In this document: positions 1-5,481 of the stretch, one piece after another
Numbering within the stretch: the stretch's first letter is position 1
How the letters are laid out: each line of letters begins with the position of its first letter
NCBI GenBank assembly: GCA_934511335.1
Contig: CAKSWL010000160.1
Coordinates: 1 to 5,517 of the forward strand
Direction: 5' to 3'
DNA length: 5,517 nucleotides
Source: an uncultured Cloacibacillus sp.
Lineage (GTDB): Bacteria; Synergistota; Synergistia; Synergistales; Synergistaceae
Program-made: the position numbers and the translations under genes
Notes under the pieces: model-generated
Database searches by the model: none
Told to the model about the DNA's origin: nothing
The model's input: only the letters and a program-made list of their open reading frames with translations

Positions 1-371
1 ATCCCCCCGGTGATGAGAGCCCCGAACACGCCGCCGATGAAGGCGAAGAGGCAGACCGCGCCGCAGGCGGAGGTAAAATATTTGAAAGCGCCGCGTTTTG
101 AGAGGCGTACGGAGGCGATGGCGACCATAATGTTCAGGATTCCGTAGTACATCGTCACTTCGTCGCCGAAGGAGATGATGTAGTTTGAAAAGAACCCCAC
201 AATGATACCGGGCAGGTATCCGCCGAGCGCCGCCGCCAGCACGGTGCCCGCGGAGTCCAGAAAGAGAGGCCAGCCGAGCGCCGTCGCCAAATGGGAGCCG
301 AAGATGTTCAGGGCCAGCGACGCCGCCGTGAGAAAGAATATATCTTTATTGAACAGTCTGTCCCTATACAA
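1..371 (-). CDS. Integral membrane protein, N-terminal part (ECF-S-like or sensor-type membrane domain), cut by window edge
   Basis: An open minus-strand frame of 123 codons runs off the left edge. The predicted N terminus is short and charged (LYRDRLFNKD) and is followed by hydrophobic stretches at about residues 11-32, 36-67, 74-91 and 98-120. The segment PLFLDSAGTVLAAALGGYLP followed by GIIVGFFSN is typical of the small substrate-binding (S-component-like) membrane domains of ECF transporters, and of similar N-terminal membrane domains in some bacterial signalling proteins. The downstream part that would decide between these is outside the window. I chose TTG at 371-369 because AAGGAG (386-381) lies 9 bases upstream and the only in-frame ATG codons come too late (around residue 74). 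The gene is separated from the decayed gene upstream by a probable terminator. The membrane character is clear; the function is not established. Confidence 0.62.
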   Translation of the reverse strand, partial: MYRDRLFNKDIFFLTAASLALNIFGSHLATALGWPLFLDSAGTVLAAALGGYLPGIIVGFFSNYIISFGDEVTMYYGILNIMVAIASVRLSKRGAFKYFTSACGAVCLFAFIGGVFGALITGG

Positions 372-442
372 TGCGGAGCGCTCCTTTTTATACGCACTTC
401 TACTATTATGCGTTTTTATTAAAAAGTAAAAACTTCCTCAAT

Positions 443-469
443 AAAAAAAACCCCGCGGAAGCGCGACGG
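443..469 (-). terminator. Probable intrinsic terminator downstream of the decayed 509-921 gene
   Basis: On the minus strand a GC hairpin (CGCG, loop CTTC, CGCG, with one wobble and outer pairs across a mismatch) is followed immediately by eight T residues (A443-450 on the plus strand). It sits about 40 bases past the last stop codon of the decayed minus-strand gene and before the promoter-proximal region of the membrane protein gene. A further inverted repeat, CGGTC/GACCG around a GATATC core, lies just upstream at about 467-483. The stem is short, so termination is likely but not certain. Confidence 0.5.
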
Positions 470-508
470 TCCGATATCGACCGGCAGAGAATGACGGACG
501 CCGCCCTT

Positions 509-921
509 TTATACATAAATTCGCCGGTCGTTAAAGATCATTGAAAGACCTATGACAGAATTAGAATAACAGATTTTCGCCGTTTTGAAAACGAACCGGC
601 CGCCGCCTAGCGTCACGATATGGACGCTGTCGGCCTCTTTTCACGTTTTTGTTGATGACAAGATTGTTCTCGCGCGCCTCTATCTTATCGGGGAAGGCCG
701 GCGCGGATAGTTTTCAGTCCTTCCGGTATCTGCTGATCCGGTTCAAAGCGCGGGCGCTCATACTGGCGGGGATATCCTTAGGGTCTGTGGGAAATAGCTT
801 CAAATCCGGAAAATAAACCTCACTGGGCCGCGGCGTTTTCACCGGCACGCCGCAGCGCGCGTAAGGGGCCGCTGCCGCCCTCTTTCGTCAATTTGCGCGG
901 CTGGCGCTTATTTGTCGTCAC
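509..921 (-). pseudogene. Decayed minus-strand gene, product not recognised
   Basis: No intact gene lies here, but successive protein-like stretches occur on the minus strand in alternating frames. A GTG at 921 opens VTTNKRQPRKLTKEGG. A second frame (887-714) contains VPVKTPRPSEVYFPDLK and ends in TGA at 716-714. A third piece (777-688, the same phase as the GTG) contains RFEPDQQIPEGLKTIRAGLP. The second frame resumes with KIEARENNLVINKN, and a further frame (640-509) reads ADSVHIVTLGGGRFVFK and on to a TAA at 511-509. Joined, they would give a protein of about 135-140 residues. This implies at least three frameshifts, plus the TGA if that frame is followed throughout. Codon composition is GC-rich like the intact neighbours. 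I do not recognise the family. That this is a decayed gene is inference from the serial open pieces, since GC-rich noncoding DNA can mimic short frames. Confidence 0.5.
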
Positions 922-970
922 TCTTTTAACATAGCGGCATAATTGCTGACTTCACATTCTTTCCGCTGTC

Positions 971-999
971 GGTCATTTCCCCGCTGTTTTGTATATAAT
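971..999 (+). promoter_or_regulatory. Probable promoter of the nitroreductase gene
   Basis: A perfect TATAAT lies at 994-999. The -35 region at the right distance (about 971-977, GGTCATT) is a poor match to TTGACA, so recognition would rest mainly on the -10 box. Transcription would start near 1005-1007. That would leave the upstream GGAGGA (1000-1005) largely outside the mRNA and make AAAAGGGA (1018-1025) the usable ribosome-binding site. Confidence 0.5.
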
Positions 1000-1030
1000 G
1001 GAGGAAAGAATCCGATGAAAAGGGACAGTG

Positions 1031-1543
1031 ATGGAAATGACCTCTGCAATCATGAAACGCCGGAGCATCAGAAAATTCACCGAAGAAAAGGTCCTTGCCG
1101 ACAGCGCGATGAAAATCGTCGAGGCCGGCGCCGCCGCTCCCAGCGCGATGAATAAGCGCCCCGTGCGCTTCATCCTGCTCAATAAAGAAGAGATGGCGCG
1201 CCTGGCGGAAAAGATAGAGCAGAAGGGACCCTTCCTCGAAGGACAATGGGCGGTGGCCGTCTGCGGCGACCGCCGTGGCTACGGGCCCGGCACCGGCTGG
1301 CTTGAGGACTGTGCCGCGGCGATGGAAAATATGCTGATCGCGGCTGCGGAGATGGAGCTCGGTTCTCTCTGGTACGGCGTCTACGCGCGCGCCGCGAAGG
1401 AGCCGCAGGTACGGGAGTTTCTCAAATTGCCGGAGGGCGTGGAGATCTGCGGCATCGCCGTGATCGGGCATCCAGCCGAGGAGAGGGAGCCGCACAGGGG
1501 CGTCGATTCAGCCATCCTTCACTTCGGCTGCTGGAAAGAATAA
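1031..1543 (+). CDS. Nitroreductase-family FMN-dependent oxidoreductase
   Basis: A complete 170-residue flavoprotein of the nitroreductase fold, predicted cytosolic. Family marks appear in order: MKRRSIRKF (residues 8-16, the Arg-rich FMN-phosphate segment), AGAAAPSAMNKRPVRFI (32-48, the P-S-x-x-N-x-x-P-type flavin loop), then DCAAAMENMLIAAAEMELGS (93-112) followed by LWYGVY, and GIAVIGHPAEE near the C terminus (141-151). The length fits the short NAD(P)H-dependent subfamily. The electron acceptor cannot be told from sequence; family members reduce nitroaromatics, quinones or flavins. A GTG at 1028 is in frame, but I prefer ATG 1031 because AAAAGGGA (1018-1025) is then 5 bases away. An out-of-frame ATG at 1015 has a stronger GGAGGA upstream, but its frame gives no recognisable protein. 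The gene stands alone, convergent with the decayed iron-sulfur gene. No good terminator follows; CCGGCGG/CCGCCGG (1544-1593) has a 36-base loop and no T-run. Confidence 0.93.
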   Translation: MEMTSAIMKRRSIRKFTEEKVLADSAMKIVEAGAAAPSAMNKRPVRFILLNKEEMARLAEKIEQKGPFLEGQWAVAVCGDRRGYGPGTGWLEDCAAAMENMLIAAAEMELGSLWYGVYARAAKEPQVREFLKLPEGVEICGIAVIGHPAEEREPHRGVDSAILHFGCWKE

Positions 1544-1599
1544 CCGGCGGGGCGATTAAAGTTAACGCACCGATAAAAAACTTTTGCCGCCGGCATCCT

Positions 1600-2115
1600 G
1601 GCGCTGATTTTTTGCGGCATCGGCGCGAAGGGCGCAAAGCACCGCAAGATGCGCCTCTCCCTCCCCGTGACGTCAAATACCGACGTGAGGGAGACGCCGA
1701 TTAATTGAAAACCAGCCGGGATAATAACCAGCGTACCTCCCGCCGATCACGGACATAAAGCAGAAATCTATGATTTCGTGCGAATCGGCTGGTTTGTCTG
1801 TCAGATGTGCCGGGCGCTGAACGGGCAGCTTTAAAGCGGCGCGCAAGACCTACATCGATACGCCTTGCGCGGCGGCCTGGGCCTGGCCGTCGCGCGAACG
1901 GCGCATATAATCAGCGCCTCCTTAGCTCATGGCGCATATAGGTAATAGCCTTTCGCCGGTCCCTCCGCGATTTCCCGCAGGATATGGGACGGCACGGGAA
2001 GGGCTGCGGATACGGCACGCGGGCGGCGGCATCCTTCCACGCCGCTCATATCCGCGAAGCCGACAAATTTCGCGCCAATACTGTAAAGAAATTATTTAAA
2101 TCCCTCAGAGCGCAT
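1600..2115 (-). pseudogene. Decayed epoxyqueuosine-reductase-like (QueG-like) 4Fe-4S protein gene
   Basis: No intact gene lies here. On the minus strand an ATG at 2115 opens MRSEGFK, then an in-frame TAA (2094-2092). The same frame continues as GAKFVGFADMSGVEG, PRAVSAALPVPSHILREI and AEGPAKGYYLYAP up to a TGA at 1929-1927. This is the characteristic start of short QueG-like iron-sulfur proteins (G-A-x-x-V-G-x-A-D-x-S, R-A-V-S, G-P-x-x-x-Y-Y). Still in that frame, TLVIIPAGFQLIGVSLTSVF (about 1734-1675) resembles the family's core segment before the cluster-binding region. At about 1610-1655 the DNA reads as a CGxCxxCxxxCP ferredoxin-type motif only if single-base indels are corrected. Further stops lie at 1833-1831 and between there and 1745. 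The 3' part after the first cluster motif is not found and the gene appears truncated. The family is recognised by eye, not by search. An antisense plus-strand reading looks less convincing. Confidence 0.66.
1879..1923. repeat. 45-base imperfect direct repeat, copy 1 (inside the QueG-like pseudogene)
   Basis: This segment matches 5203-5247 at 40 of 45 bases, in the same orientation and without gaps. The conserved core is GGCGCATATAATCAGCG. On the minus strand both copies read in the same frame as KE(A/P)LIICA(V/I)R(A/V)T(A/G)RP, and most differences give conservative amino-acid changes. A shorter direct repeat, GGCGCATATA, recurs right beside this copy at 1931-1940. The origin is unknown: it could be a shared coding ancestor or a small dispersed repeat. 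Confidence 0.7.
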
Positions 2116-2180
2116 GTTGCCAACGCGTCCCATTTTTGATATTTCGCCTCAGGGGATTTTACATAGGGCCGTATGGAGCG

Positions 2181-2215
2181 AAAGGCGTCCTGAACAAAAT
2201 CGTCAGGACGCCTTT
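2181..2215 (-). terminator. Transcription terminator hairpin after grdD
   Basis: A perfect 13-bp inverted repeat (AAAGGCGTCCTGA at 2181-2193, TCAGGACGCCTTT at 2203-2215) with a 9-base loop lies 36 bases past the grdD stop. It is the only strong hairpin between grdD and the decayed gene, so it most likely ends the grdCD transcript. The T-tract on the grd side is only TTT followed by CGC. On the plus strand it is TTTT then CTATTT, so the hairpin may act in both directions. No intact plus-strand gene lies immediately before it. Confidence 0.78.
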
Positions 2216-2251
2216 TCTATTTACGGGGAAGTTTTTCCGTCGTATATCTCG

Positions 2252-3415
2252 CTAGAGGTAGTTCGCGGCGGTGAGGACTTCTTTGACCTTTTCCTCGTTA
2301 TTCTTCGCGAATTTGATGACGGGGCCTGTACAGCCCATTGAAGACTCGGCGTAGATGCCCGCCTTCCAGAGCGCCTTGACGGCGTTTTCTATTTCAAGGA
2401 CGTCGACGCCGTGGACCTCCTCGTCCGTCGGCTCCGAAGCGGGAGCCTTGACGTCTTCCTCGGCCGCCGCCTGCTTCGGCGGCATGGCTTCGATCAGTTC
2501 GTCGAGCCCCGCCGCTTTAGCCGCCGCAAGCTCTTTCGCGACGATCGCGGGCAGGCCGTTTTTCGCGGCGCTCGCGTTGAGCGAAAGCGCGGAGGCGATG
2601 ACGGGCGCGCCCGAGGCGCGGGAGATGATGGAGATGACCTTGTCCCAGCCCTCGCCCGCGGAGGGGCCGTAGCCCCAGCCCATCGCCTCGTAGTTGCCGC
2701 CGGTGGTCCAGGCTCCGAAGAGCTTCATGAGGACGTTGCCGGTGAGTGTGTCGGTGACGCAGACGTCGGCCGCGCCGGCGAGCAGGTCGTTGCCGCGAAG
2801 GATCGCGCCGCCGTCTTTTCTGATGCTTTCGGCAAAGTTGAGTCCGTAGCCGTTGTCCTTAAGCTTCTGGAGCGCGCGCAAAACCGTCTGCGCGCCGTCG
2901 AGGTTGAGGATGCCGACCGTCGGCTCCGGTATGCCGGCGGATTTTGCCACCGACACGCCGTAAATGGCGTTGCGGAGCATAGCCTCCGTCCTGACCGGGG
3001 ATGAGGTGCCCGTAGAGGAGGCTACGAAGCACGGTTTCCCTTTGCCAGGCGTGAAGACCTTTCCTATTGTGGTTACACCGACGGGAAAGGGGTAGTGGAG
3101 GGCTACCGCACCTTCGATGGTCCCGTCGCCTAGTGCCTTTTCCATCGCCGCGGATATCTCGTGCTCGTCCGCCGCCGTCTCGATCCAGTGGAGGTCTTCG
3201 TAGCCCGCTAGTTTCGGGCCGATGCAGAAGACTTTGACGCTGGGATCGTTCTGCATTGCAAGGCGCGCTCCGCGGCAGAGCTCTTCCTGCCCGAGCTCGC
3301 TGCCGTAGGCCATGAGGCCGACCTTTGTCTTTTTGCCGCCGCCCTCTCTGGCTTCTTCTATAATTTCGCCCAGGATGTCGCCGATCAGGGCTTTTACGGA
3401 TGCATTGTCAGTCAT
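2252..3415 (-). CDS. grdD: Glycine/sarcosine/betaine reductase complex, component C subunit alpha
   Basis: 387 residues, complete and cytosolic. Component C accepts the carboxymethyl group carried on the selenocysteine of GrdA, forms a protein-bound acetyl thioester and releases it with phosphate as acetyl phosphate, which feeds ATP synthesis through acetate kinase. GrdD is the PlsX-like (phosphate acyltransferase) subunit. The PlsX-like core runs from about residue 30 to 310 and includes PTVGILNLDGAQTVLRALQK (165-184), CVTDTLTGNVLMK (219-231) and GWGYGPSAGEGWDKV (246-260). A flexible Ala/Pro/Glu-rich linker (about 312-334) leads to a C-terminal domain with SSMGCTGPVI. Its Cys362 corresponds to the acetyl-transfer thiol known as Cys359 in Eubacterium acidaminophilum GrdD. 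The ATG at 3415 has AAGGGG 7 bases upstream, lying just after the grdC stop. It is the second gene of the grdCD operon, 11 bases behind grdC. No selenocysteine codon, truncation or frameshift is seen. Confidence 0.95.
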   Translation of the reverse strand: MTDNASVKALIGDILGEIIEEAREGGGKKTKVGLMAYGSELGQEELCRGARLAMQNDPSVKVFCIGPKLAGYEDLHWIETAADEHEISAAMEKALGDGTIEGAVALHYPFPVGVTTIGKVFTPGKGKPCFVASSTGTSSPVRTEAMLRNAIYGVSVAKSAGIPEPTVGILNLDGAQTVLRALQKLKDNGYGLNFAESIRKDGGAILRGNDLLAGAADVCVTDTLTGNVLMKLFGAWTTGGNYEAMGWGYGPSAGEGWDKVISIISRASGAPVIASALSLNASAAKNGLPAIVAKELAAAKAAGLDELIEAMPPKQAAAEEDVKAPASEPTDEEVHGVDVLEIENAVKALWKAGIYAESSMGCTGPVIKFAKNNEEKVKEVLTAANYL

Positions 3416-3426
3416 GATTTTTCCCC

Positions 3427-4959
3427 TTACTTCTTAAGGCTCGCGGCAAGTTCTCCGAGGCTCTCAAGGATGAGTTCGCGGATATCCTCTTTGCTCACCG
3501 AAGCTTCCGCCTGCTTGGGCTGCGGCTTCTCGACGAGGAAGGAGGCGCCGTCGGCCAAGTTGGTGAGGCGTCCGAGGAAGAGACTGCCCTTGCCGATGAT
3601 CATCGCGCGGGTCATTTTGCCGGCGTTGATGGCGTCGGCTGCATGTCCGATGAAGGGCACTCCAGAGGGGATGTGTCCCTGCGTGTGGACGAAGCCCGTC
3701 ATGCCGTGCTCTTTCGTAAACTTGGCCATATCGGCCTTTTCGATGGCCTTTTTCATCACCGCGAGGGCGGCGATCATCTTGAAGTTCGCCGTCGGCACGT
3801 CGCCCGCGCCGGCGGGGAGGGTGATCTCGGGGTTGTGAAGCTCGGGTGAGAATTTATCGACGTCGGCGAAGCTGAGCCCGACCTTCTGGAGCGGCTCGTA
3901 GGTGAGGACCGACGTCACCGTCTGCGGCGAGGCGCCGGCGCCGACGGTGTGTTTGCCGATCGCGTCGAGGCGGATCACGGGCAGCGTGCCGTCGTCGGGC
4001 ACGATGAGGACGCCGAAGGAACCGATGCAGTTCTCAAGCGCGGGAAGCTCTTTTTTGACGTGGTCGCGGGCGTTCATGTAAAGCTTAGGAATCGCGCCGC
4101 CGGCGACGACCGCCACGTTCTTGCGGGCGCCGGCCGCCACCATCGAAGCGCCGGCGAGTATCGCGTTGACGGGCCCCGCGCAGAAGCCGCGCACGTCGCA
4201 GCCGGAGGCGTTGGCGCAGCCCGCGATCTCCGCGATGGCCTTCGCGAAGTTGCCGCCGCCGCGCTGGTTCATGTCGCCGGCCGCCTCTTCCGAGCATTCG
4301 ACGACGAAGTCGATCTCTTCGGGTTTTAGGCCGCTGTTCTGGATGAGGTGGAGCAGCGAGAGGACGGCGCTCGCCTTGCAGGTGATGTTGACCAGCAGCT
4401 CGTAGGCGGTGAGGTTCGGGTCTACTTCATGGCCCCTTCTTGCGCAGCCGACGACTTTGCCGTCGACGTAGAGCGGAAGCGCGCCGGCGGTCTTGACTTC
4501 GTTTGCAATCTCCGCCGCGTCATGGCCCGCCTCAAGGCGCGCCAAGATGTCGCCGCGCATGAGAGGATGCTTGGCGATCTTCTCTTTGACGGCGGCGGCG
4601 AAGTCCTTTTCCAGCCAGATGAGGTCGAAGACGTCGCAGATGTCGAGGAAGGCGATCGTCTCATCTTCCGGCATGATCTCGCCGTACTTGCCGAAGCGGA
4701 TCTCCTGCGGCTCAAGGTTCTTGTACCAGGGCTGGGGACGTTTTTCGTAGTCCTCTATCTCCATGGCGCCGATGTATGTAAGATTCGGGGCGTAGCTGGC
4801 CGCCTCGTGATAGTTCTGCTGAAATTTAGGGAGTTCTTTGAGGAATTCTGAATCGGGGTGAGCCTCCCTCTCTACAAAGGGAGTGTTGCCGTACCAGAGG
4901 CCGAGCTCCGGTGTGTGGTTCAATGAATAGGCTGCCGCTTTGATTGCTGCGTTTGGCAT
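3427..4959 (-). CDS. grdC: Glycine/sarcosine/betaine reductase complex, component C subunit beta
   Basis: 510 residues from ATG 4959, close to the roughly 510-residue size usual for GrdC. It is the FabH/thiolase-like partner of GrdD in component C of glycine, sarcosine or betaine reductase, a cytosolic Stickland-fermentation complex. The N-terminal part (IKAAAYSLNHTPELGLWYGN, then PNLTYIGAMEIEDYEKRPQP) is typical of GrdC. The thiolase-like half contains ASGCDVRGFCAGPVNAILAG, with Cys260 as the candidate acyl-accepting residue. SPELHNPEI (His375) and GFVHTQGHIPSG (His425, His429) supply candidate catalytic histidines; these assignments come from fold analogy. A C-terminal tail (about 477-510) is Lys/Gln/Ala-rich and then helical. 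I reject the earlier in-frame ATG at 4989 because its first ten codons cover the ribosome-binding site AGGAGG (4975-4970). It leads the operon with grdD. The genes for GrdA, component B and thioredoxin are absent from the window, so the substrate (glycine, sarcosine or betaine) cannot be told. Confidence 0.95.
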   Translation of the reverse strand: MPNAAIKAAAYSLNHTPELGLWYGNTPFVEREAHPDSEFLKELPKFQQNYHEAASYAPNLTYIGAMEIEDYEKRPQPWYKNLEPQEIRFGKYGEIMPEDETIAFLDICDVFDLIWLEKDFAAAVKEKIAKHPLMRGDILARLEAGHDAAEIANEVKTAGALPLYVDGKVVGCARRGHEVDPNLTAYELLVNITCKASAVLSLLHLIQNSGLKPEEIDFVVECSEEAAGDMNQRGGGNFAKAIAEIAGCANASGCDVRGFCAGPVNAILAGASMVAAGARKNVAVVAGGAIPKLYMNARDHVKKELPALENCIGSFGVLIVPDDGTLPVIRLDAIGKHTVGAGASPQTVTSVLTYEPLQKVGLSFADVDKFSPELHNPEITLPAGAGDVPTANFKMIAALAVMKKAIEKADMAKFTKEHGMTGFVHTQGHIPSGVPFIGHAADAINAGKMTRAMIIGKGSLFLGRLTNLADGASFLVEKPQPKQAEASVSKEDIRELILESLGELAASLKK

Positions 4960-4969
4960 TTTTAATATT

Positions 4970-4975
4970 CCTCCT
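4970..4975 (-). promoter_or_regulatory. Ribosome-binding site of grdC
   Basis: A consensus AGGAGG on the minus strand, 10 bases before ATG 4959. It lies inside the longer open frame that begins at 4989 and so decides for the shorter start, which gives MPNAAIKAAAYS as the N terminus. Confidence 0.85.
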
Positions 4976-5029
4976 GTTGGTTTGATCATCTGTTTTATCT
5001 TCGCGGATTATGAAAAACCTTACCGCAAG

Positions 5030-5038
5030 CTTTATGCT
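5030..5038. repeat. CTTTATGCT direct repeat, promoter-downstream copy
   Basis: CTTTATGCT here is repeated exactly at 5082-5090, 52 bases away (about five helical turns). The two copies flank the predicted grdC core promoter: this one lies about 12-20 bases past the predicted start of transcription, the other at the -35 box. A role as a paired operator is inference only. Confidence 0.4.
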
Positions 5039-5045
5039 AACACAC

Positions 5046-5057
5046 CTAGTGGACTAG
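5046..5057. promoter_or_regulatory. Short palindrome CTAGTGGACTAG at the predicted grdC transcription start
   Basis: A perfect 5-bp inverted repeat (CTAGT, 2-base centre GG, ACTAG) overlaps the end of the predicted -10 box and the expected start point near 5049. The position suits a repressor site. It could also be chance in this AT-rich stretch. Confidence 0.35.
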
Positions 5058-5084
5058 TATATTTTATTTTCGACAATATGTCTT
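5056..5084 (-). promoter_or_regulatory. Probable sigma-70-type promoter of grdCD
   Basis: On the minus strand AAGACA (5084-5079, four of six matches to TTGACA) and TATACT (5061-5056, five of six matches to TATAAT) are exactly 17 bases apart with an AT-rich spacer. The start point would be near 5049, giving a leader of about 90 bases. The leader can form a weak imperfect hairpin (CCGC/GCGG arms at about 4999-5029). I see no riboswitch architecture in it; a glycine riboswitch would need more room and its conserved cores. Confidence 0.6.
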
Positions 5085-5099
5085 TATGCTTTTGCATAA
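5084..5099. promoter_or_regulatory. Operator-like palindrome TTATGC-N4-GCATAA at the grdC -35 region
   Basis: A perfect 6-bp inverted repeat with a TTTT centre touches the outer base of the predicted -35 box. Symmetry and position fit a dimeric regulator site. The left arm is part of the CTTTATGCT sequence repeated at 5030-5038. The regulator is unknown. Confidence 0.45.
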
Positions 5100-5202
5100 T
5101 AATTCATACATTGCTCCCCTTTTCTGCCTTTGAAAAAGGTCGCCTTGAATAAAACTTTCGCATAACATGTTTAAAGCCAAACGGGAGGAATGTGAGAGAG
5201 AG

Positions 5203-5247
5203 GGGCCTGCCCGTGACGCGAATGGCGCATATAATCAGCGGCTCCTT
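5203..5247. repeat. 45-base imperfect direct repeat, copy 2 (between grdC promoter and IS remnant)
   Basis: Matches 1879-1923 at 40 of 45 positions without gaps. The surrounding 5180-5325 stretch has no intact gene I can support. On the minus strand a frame through this copy continues as RVTGRPLSLTFLPFGFKHVM, which looks protein-like, but I cannot assign it and it lacks a credible start. It may be a remnant of a coding region cut by the neighbouring insertion sequence. Confidence 0.68.
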
Positions 5248-5325
5248 CGTGCCGGCAAGAGTGAACGACCTAAAGGGCGTTCCGGTTGCCGAAGCTGATA
5301 CCACATCAGGGAATGGGATAGGGGT

Positions 5326-5481
5326 ATGGGAACTATGTATCTGCAAGAGTTTCGTTCGATGGGACACTTCAAACAGGAACTTATTGACTATCTCGATTAT
5401 TACAATAACCGCAGGATAAAGGCAAAGCTAAAGGGCTTGCCGCCTGCAATTCACAGACAACAAGCCCTTTCGGCTGCTTGA
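5326..5481 (+). pseudogene. IS3-family transposase, C-terminal remnant
   Basis: The last 47 codons (from 5338) read YLQEFRSMGHFKQELIDYLD, then YYNNRRIKAKLKGLPP, ending in QALSAA and TGA at 5479-5481. This is the standard C-terminal end of the DDE transposase (OrfB product) of IS3-family elements, IS150-like group, just after the last catalytic Glu region. Family members are near 280-300 residues, so over 200 residues are missing; homology fades at about 5329 and the frame is closed by TGA at 5296. ATG codons at 5326 and 5335 are not credible starts for a working enzyme. Base composition is AT-richer than the grd genes, consistent with acquired DNA. Confidence 0.87.

Noticed and set aside
714..716. 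In-frame TGA in a decayed gene (and TGA at 1927-1929) as possible selenocysteine codons, since Grd systems use selenium
   Set aside because: Both regions also carry TAA stops or frameshifts, no convincing SECIS-like hairpin follows, and the families involved are not known selenoproteins at these positions.
1015..1155. Small plus-strand frame with a good ribosome-binding site before the nitroreductase
   Set aside because: It overlaps the enzyme extensively in another frame and its translation (charged, Arg-rich) has no recognisable features. Kept only as a start-site oddity.
926..1495. Long minus-strand open frame of 189 codons opposite the nitroreductase
   Set aside because: It is antisense to an unambiguous nitroreductase and its translation is Arg/His-rich with no recognisable motifs. 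It is a shadow of GC-rich coding DNA.
1544..1593. CCGGCGG / CCGCCGG inverted repeat after the nitroreductase as a terminator
   Set aside because: The loop is 36 bases, the stem only 7 bp, and no T-tract follows.
1709..1795. Inverted repeat AAACCAGCCG / CGGCTGGTTT enclosing a small GAAATC-TAT-GATTTC hairpin
   Set aside because: It lies inside the decayed iron-sulfur gene, has a 67-base separation and no T-run, and is not linked to any intact gene. Chance is a sufficient explanation.
1577..1945. Plus-strand frame with protein-like pieces (for example TFAAGILALIFCGIGAKG and YDFVRIGWFVCQMCRAL) interrupted by TGA and TAA
   Set aside because: It is exactly antisense to the minus-strand QueG-like remnant, which has recognisable family motifs, and it has no start codon. 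I treat it as a mirror reading.
2411..3004. Plus-strand open frames opposite grdD and grdC (for example 2411-3004, 3949-4329, 4348-4851)
   Set aside because: They are antisense to certain grd genes, are dominated by Arg/Ala/Gly/Val and lack family motifs, so they are shadows.
4960..5050. Glycine riboswitch in the grdC leader
   Set aside because: The predicted leader is only about 90 bases and shows just a weak imperfect hairpin, with none of the paired aptamer architecture expected.
5104..5367. 87-codon minus-strand frame upstream of grdC as a real gene
   Set aside because: Its start lies inside the IS3 transposase remnant, there is no clear ribosome-binding site, and the product is not recognisable. 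Only its middle part, around the 45-base repeat, looks coding-derived.
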